Below, piece after piece: positions 24,701 through 25,821 of a stretch of 25,821 nucleotides of DNA; position 1 is the first letter of the stretch, and each line of letters opens with the position of its first letter. The translations under genes and the position numbers were made by a program. The stretch comes from Thiotrichales bacterium (GTDB lineage: Bacteria > Pseudomonadota > Gammaproteobacteria > J044), in assembly GCA_024762895.1 (NCBI GenBank), contig JANTGN010000009.1, positions 1 to 25,821 of the forward strand, read 5' to 3'. Below the pieces are notes generated by a model that did no database searches, was not told the DNA's origin, and was given only the letters and a program-made list of their open reading frames with translations.

Positions 24701-25674
24701 TTTATCAACCGGAAGACCAGTCCAGTCGAAAGCCTTTGCGTATGGAGTTGGATTACCTGAGTCTAAGCCACCCTGATCTTGAATCACGTTCACATCTTTC
24801 GTTAAAACCAGATGACTTTCCCTCGATTTCTTTTAGCAGTAAGCGTTTGGATTTTGGTGGCCATGAAATGAGCAATGTGAACCTTTCTGCGGCTAAACGC
24901 GCCAATGGGCTGAGAATCCATGCCCTGTCATTTGATGCCGAAGGTTTTTCAGGGCGACTGAATGGCGACTGGTTGGGTAAGAATGATGGGAGCCAGCAAA
25001 CAACAAGTCTTACTTATAATTTAATTGTGTCGGATCTGGGGCAGGCCACCGACTATATGAAATGGGACGCGGGTCTTACCAAGGGTGAGGGACGTATTTT
25101 CGGTACCGTAAACTGGAATGGTGGCCCGACAGAGTTTTCGTATAAAAATAACCTCCAGGGTAAGGTAAATCTGGAACTGGCAAAAGGAATCGTCACGGAT
25201 GTGGAGTCAGGGGCTGGAAAAGTACTCGGCTTGTTTAATCTTGACGCCCTGGGTAAACGCATCCGTATGGATTTTTCCGATGTACAGGAAAAGGGTTATT
25301 CCTACGATCGTTGGGACGCTCAGATGAATGTAGCAGGACCCGTGATCACCAGTACGAATATGGAGATTCGTGGAAGCTCGGCCAATCTTATGTTATCTGG
25401 TCAGGGTAATATTGAACGACGGGATATGGATATTTATCTTGACGTGATACCCCAGATCTATTCAGCGGTCCCCATCGCCGGGGCAGTCATTGCGGGACCG
25501 GCCGCGGGTGCTGCCCTGTATCTATTAAGTAAAATTCCCGGTTTTAACGACGCCCTGGGTAAGGGGACGAAGTTGGAATATCACCTTACCGGCCCATGGG
25601 ATGCCCCTCAGGTTGAGCAACTGAATGTCGATTTGTTGGAAGATGAAGAGGATGAAGAGGGGGCGTTTTTCTAA
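21799..25674 (+). CDS. yhdP: Giant AsmA-like envelope protein YhdP
   Basis: YhdP is an AsmA/VPS13-like bridge protein anchored in the inner membrane and thought to carry phospholipids across the periplasm to the outer membrane. The 1291 residues (E. coli about 1266) comprise an N-terminal transmembrane anchor (about 10-32), a long series of beta-rich repeats forming a lipid groove, and the conserved C-terminal end GKVLGLFNLDALGKRIRMDF, IYLDVIPQ, PIAGAVIAGPAAGAALYLLS and LTGPWDAPQVEQL. It ends in an acidic tail, LLEDEEDEEGAFF. The start is 3 nt after the rng stop, with no clear ribosome site, suggesting coupled translation. Together with lptE this places two outer-membrane lipid-supply genes in one cluster. 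Confidence 0.95.
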   Translation: MKIFFRRCYIGISWVSVVFLVILAVLLSVGRILSPAVQDYLPEIREQAARALGQPVNIASIDIRWHGIAPSLHLGDVQVLDQEGGQSVLNFEHIYIHVDFYRLLAEQIPVPSRVTFSGSQLTLELREDKRLVIPGIRLMQQERTTDFRELMASLKGITFSLLKSDVQWINRVDSAAVRFSPVNVGMAIEDGLILVEGNIGLPEELGKQLRLHARLDGDFWVKDGWGVIVHGDVQGLKFEGIPSSSYFRFAGLLEKGQGDVKFWLDWSKGRMNDLGGRFNVKNLTWDSALSKGKANSQYVLDHARGLFQWKNTQQGWMADFSQLQVRIGDHEWPQTDVSVRFDKNQSYQRFMLSADYLHMGEVAAIALSRSELGDRERKLLQRYQPNGALKDVNLNILFNDKNPELYSARAEFQDLSWAAYKKIPGVTGLDGSFSLDEQSGEMQLQAQDAQLDYPALFLESLQILNLNGDIAWRKDASDRYRVQGRQLKLASPDIHGEGMLDLGLGAGPADMDLKVAFYEGDGSQVAKYLPAGILQKPIYNWLVHALKGGYVPEGQVLFKGAFQDFPFDNGEGIFVTRFTARDVLLDYWKGWPRIEDLAGEVEFRNQGMTIDVSGGRLFDSQITTGSVRIRNLPRARLLVDAKASGPLADVFSYLSNSPLGQGKEALLNDLKAQGLSDLSLSINLPISKKLKPGVAVNGVLDIQSCGIEFVQQRLKFTDLIGQLDFTENSVNADNATARIDGSDLAIDAKTLSNGSIRVAMQGNLKPAVLMRDLDPELRRHFSGSSDWVATLKIPGLDKNSAGKIHLNLNSDLKGVASDLPAPLNKQPEDIWPVDIGMYLIQDASQKLSIDLQGRLSARLELNREVPAGLERAHLQFGAGESRLPSTGIELSGTLDEINADAWKEVGLSLQDKEGRQQASIIDKLSRLNLYLKKVDIFDRTLHNLRVNAVRQQGEWKTLIDSAWISGTIYQPEDQSSRKPLRMELDYLSLSHPDLESRSHLSLKPDDFPSISFSSKRLDFGGHEMSNVNLSAAKRANGLRIHALSFDAEGFSGRLNGDWLGKNDGSQQTTSLTYNLIVSDLGQATDYMKWDAGLTKGEGRIFGTVNWNGGPTEFSYKNNLQGKVNLELAKGIVTDVESGAGKVLGLFNLDALGKRIRMDFSDVQEKGYSYDRWDAQMNVAGPVITSTNMEIRGSSANLMLSGQGNIERRDMDIYLDVIPQIYSAVPIAGAVIAGPAAGAALYLLSKIPGFNDALGKGTKLEYHLTGPWDAPQVEQLNVDLLEDEEDEEGAFF

Positions 25675-25741
25675 TCTTAAAGGTTGAGTTGGCAGATGGG
25701 TGTTACCGAGACGATATCGATAGGCTAAAAAAATCAACCCT

Positions 25742-25767
25742 AAAAAAGGGGGGGAATAAATCCCCCC
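25742..25767 (-). terminator. Intrinsic terminator for a minus-strand gene
   Basis: Read on the minus strand, GGGGGGA, loop TTTAT, TCCCCCC is followed by six T: a 7-bp G/C stem with U tail. On the plus strand no T-run follows, so it is not the terminator of yhdP. It implies a gene entering from the right edge and converging on yhdP, and no separate yhdP terminator is seen in 25675-25741. Confidence 0.75.
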
Positions 25768-25771
25768 TAAG

Positions 25772-25821
25772 CTACTGCAACAACAATTCATAAGGTGACT
25801 TCACTATATAAGATGACATGA
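25772..25821 (-). CDS. Possible C-terminal tail of a gene beyond the right edge
   Basis: A minus-strand frame open to the window edge ends at TAG 25772-25774, only 4 nt before the terminator stem; the visible residues are SSYIVKSPYELLLQ, preceded by a Met codon. A stop this close before an intrinsic terminator is what the end of a real gene looks like. Too little is visible to name it, and the short length makes the call tentative. Confidence 0.4.
   Translation of the reverse strand, partial: MSSYIVKSPYELLLQ

Noticed and set aside
1..25821. CRISPR arrays, insertion sequences, phage genes, tRNA or rRNA genes, toxin-antitoxin or defence genes
   Set aside because: None seen: no repeat-spacer pattern, transposase motif or tRNA-like fold in the short intergenic regions.

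Overview
This window reads as ordinary chromosomal DNA of a gammaproteobacterium outside the Enterobacterales. Gene order suggests this: a purN-purM / DUF2066 / CDP-alcohol transferase / hda / DUF2069 / wrbA / arsC / acylphosphatase block like one found in Pseudomonas, then a leuS-lptE-holA-proA-nadD-rsfS-rlmH block, then the maf-rng-yhdP trio. LptE and YhdP both point to an LPS-bearing outer membrane. I cannot name a genus; a member of the Chromatiales or a related sulfur-oxidiser is a guess. There are no rRNA or tRNA genes, CRISPR arrays, insertion sequences or phage genes.

Left part (1-3899), the most lineage-specific part. It holds the C-terminus of an unrecognised protein (1-162), an Ada-like AraC/methyltransferase fusion with a 10-bp direct repeat in its upstream region, a minus-strand pair made of an unknown 156-aa protein and a protein joining two haem-globin domains of different families, and a secreted DUF3108-type protein.

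Middle (3876-12786). Minus-strand purM-purN (purine synthesis, coupled by a TAATG overlap) is divergent from DUF2066, a CDP-alcohol phosphatidyltransferase and hda (control of replication initiation). These meet the convergent minus-strand arsC-wrbA-DUF2069 group end to end. Two related small lipoproteins follow (DUF4398-like; DUF4398-like plus LysM). The second has a near-consensus sigma-70 promoter and a strong terminator of its own. Then come acylphosphatase and an orphan GspE/PilB-type ATPase.

Right part (12896-25674). Ten plus-strand genes are packed with gaps of at most 24 nt or with overlaps, so they probably form one long transcription unit: leucyl-tRNA synthetase, LPS-assembly lipoprotein LptE, clamp-loader delta, glutamate-5-semialdehyde dehydrogenase, NadD, ribosome silencing factor, 23S rRNA methyltransferase RlmH, Maf nucleotide pyrophosphatase, RNase G and the giant AsmA-like protein YhdP. 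Translation, ribosome maturation, NAD and proline synthesis and envelope lipid transport sit together. At the right edge a minus-strand terminator and a short reading frame suggest the tail of a gene that enters from beyond the window.

I found no convincing new multi-gene system. The best leads are the two-globin fusion with its unknown partner and upstream palindrome, and the repeat upstream of the Ada-like gene. Promoters and operators were judged by eye.
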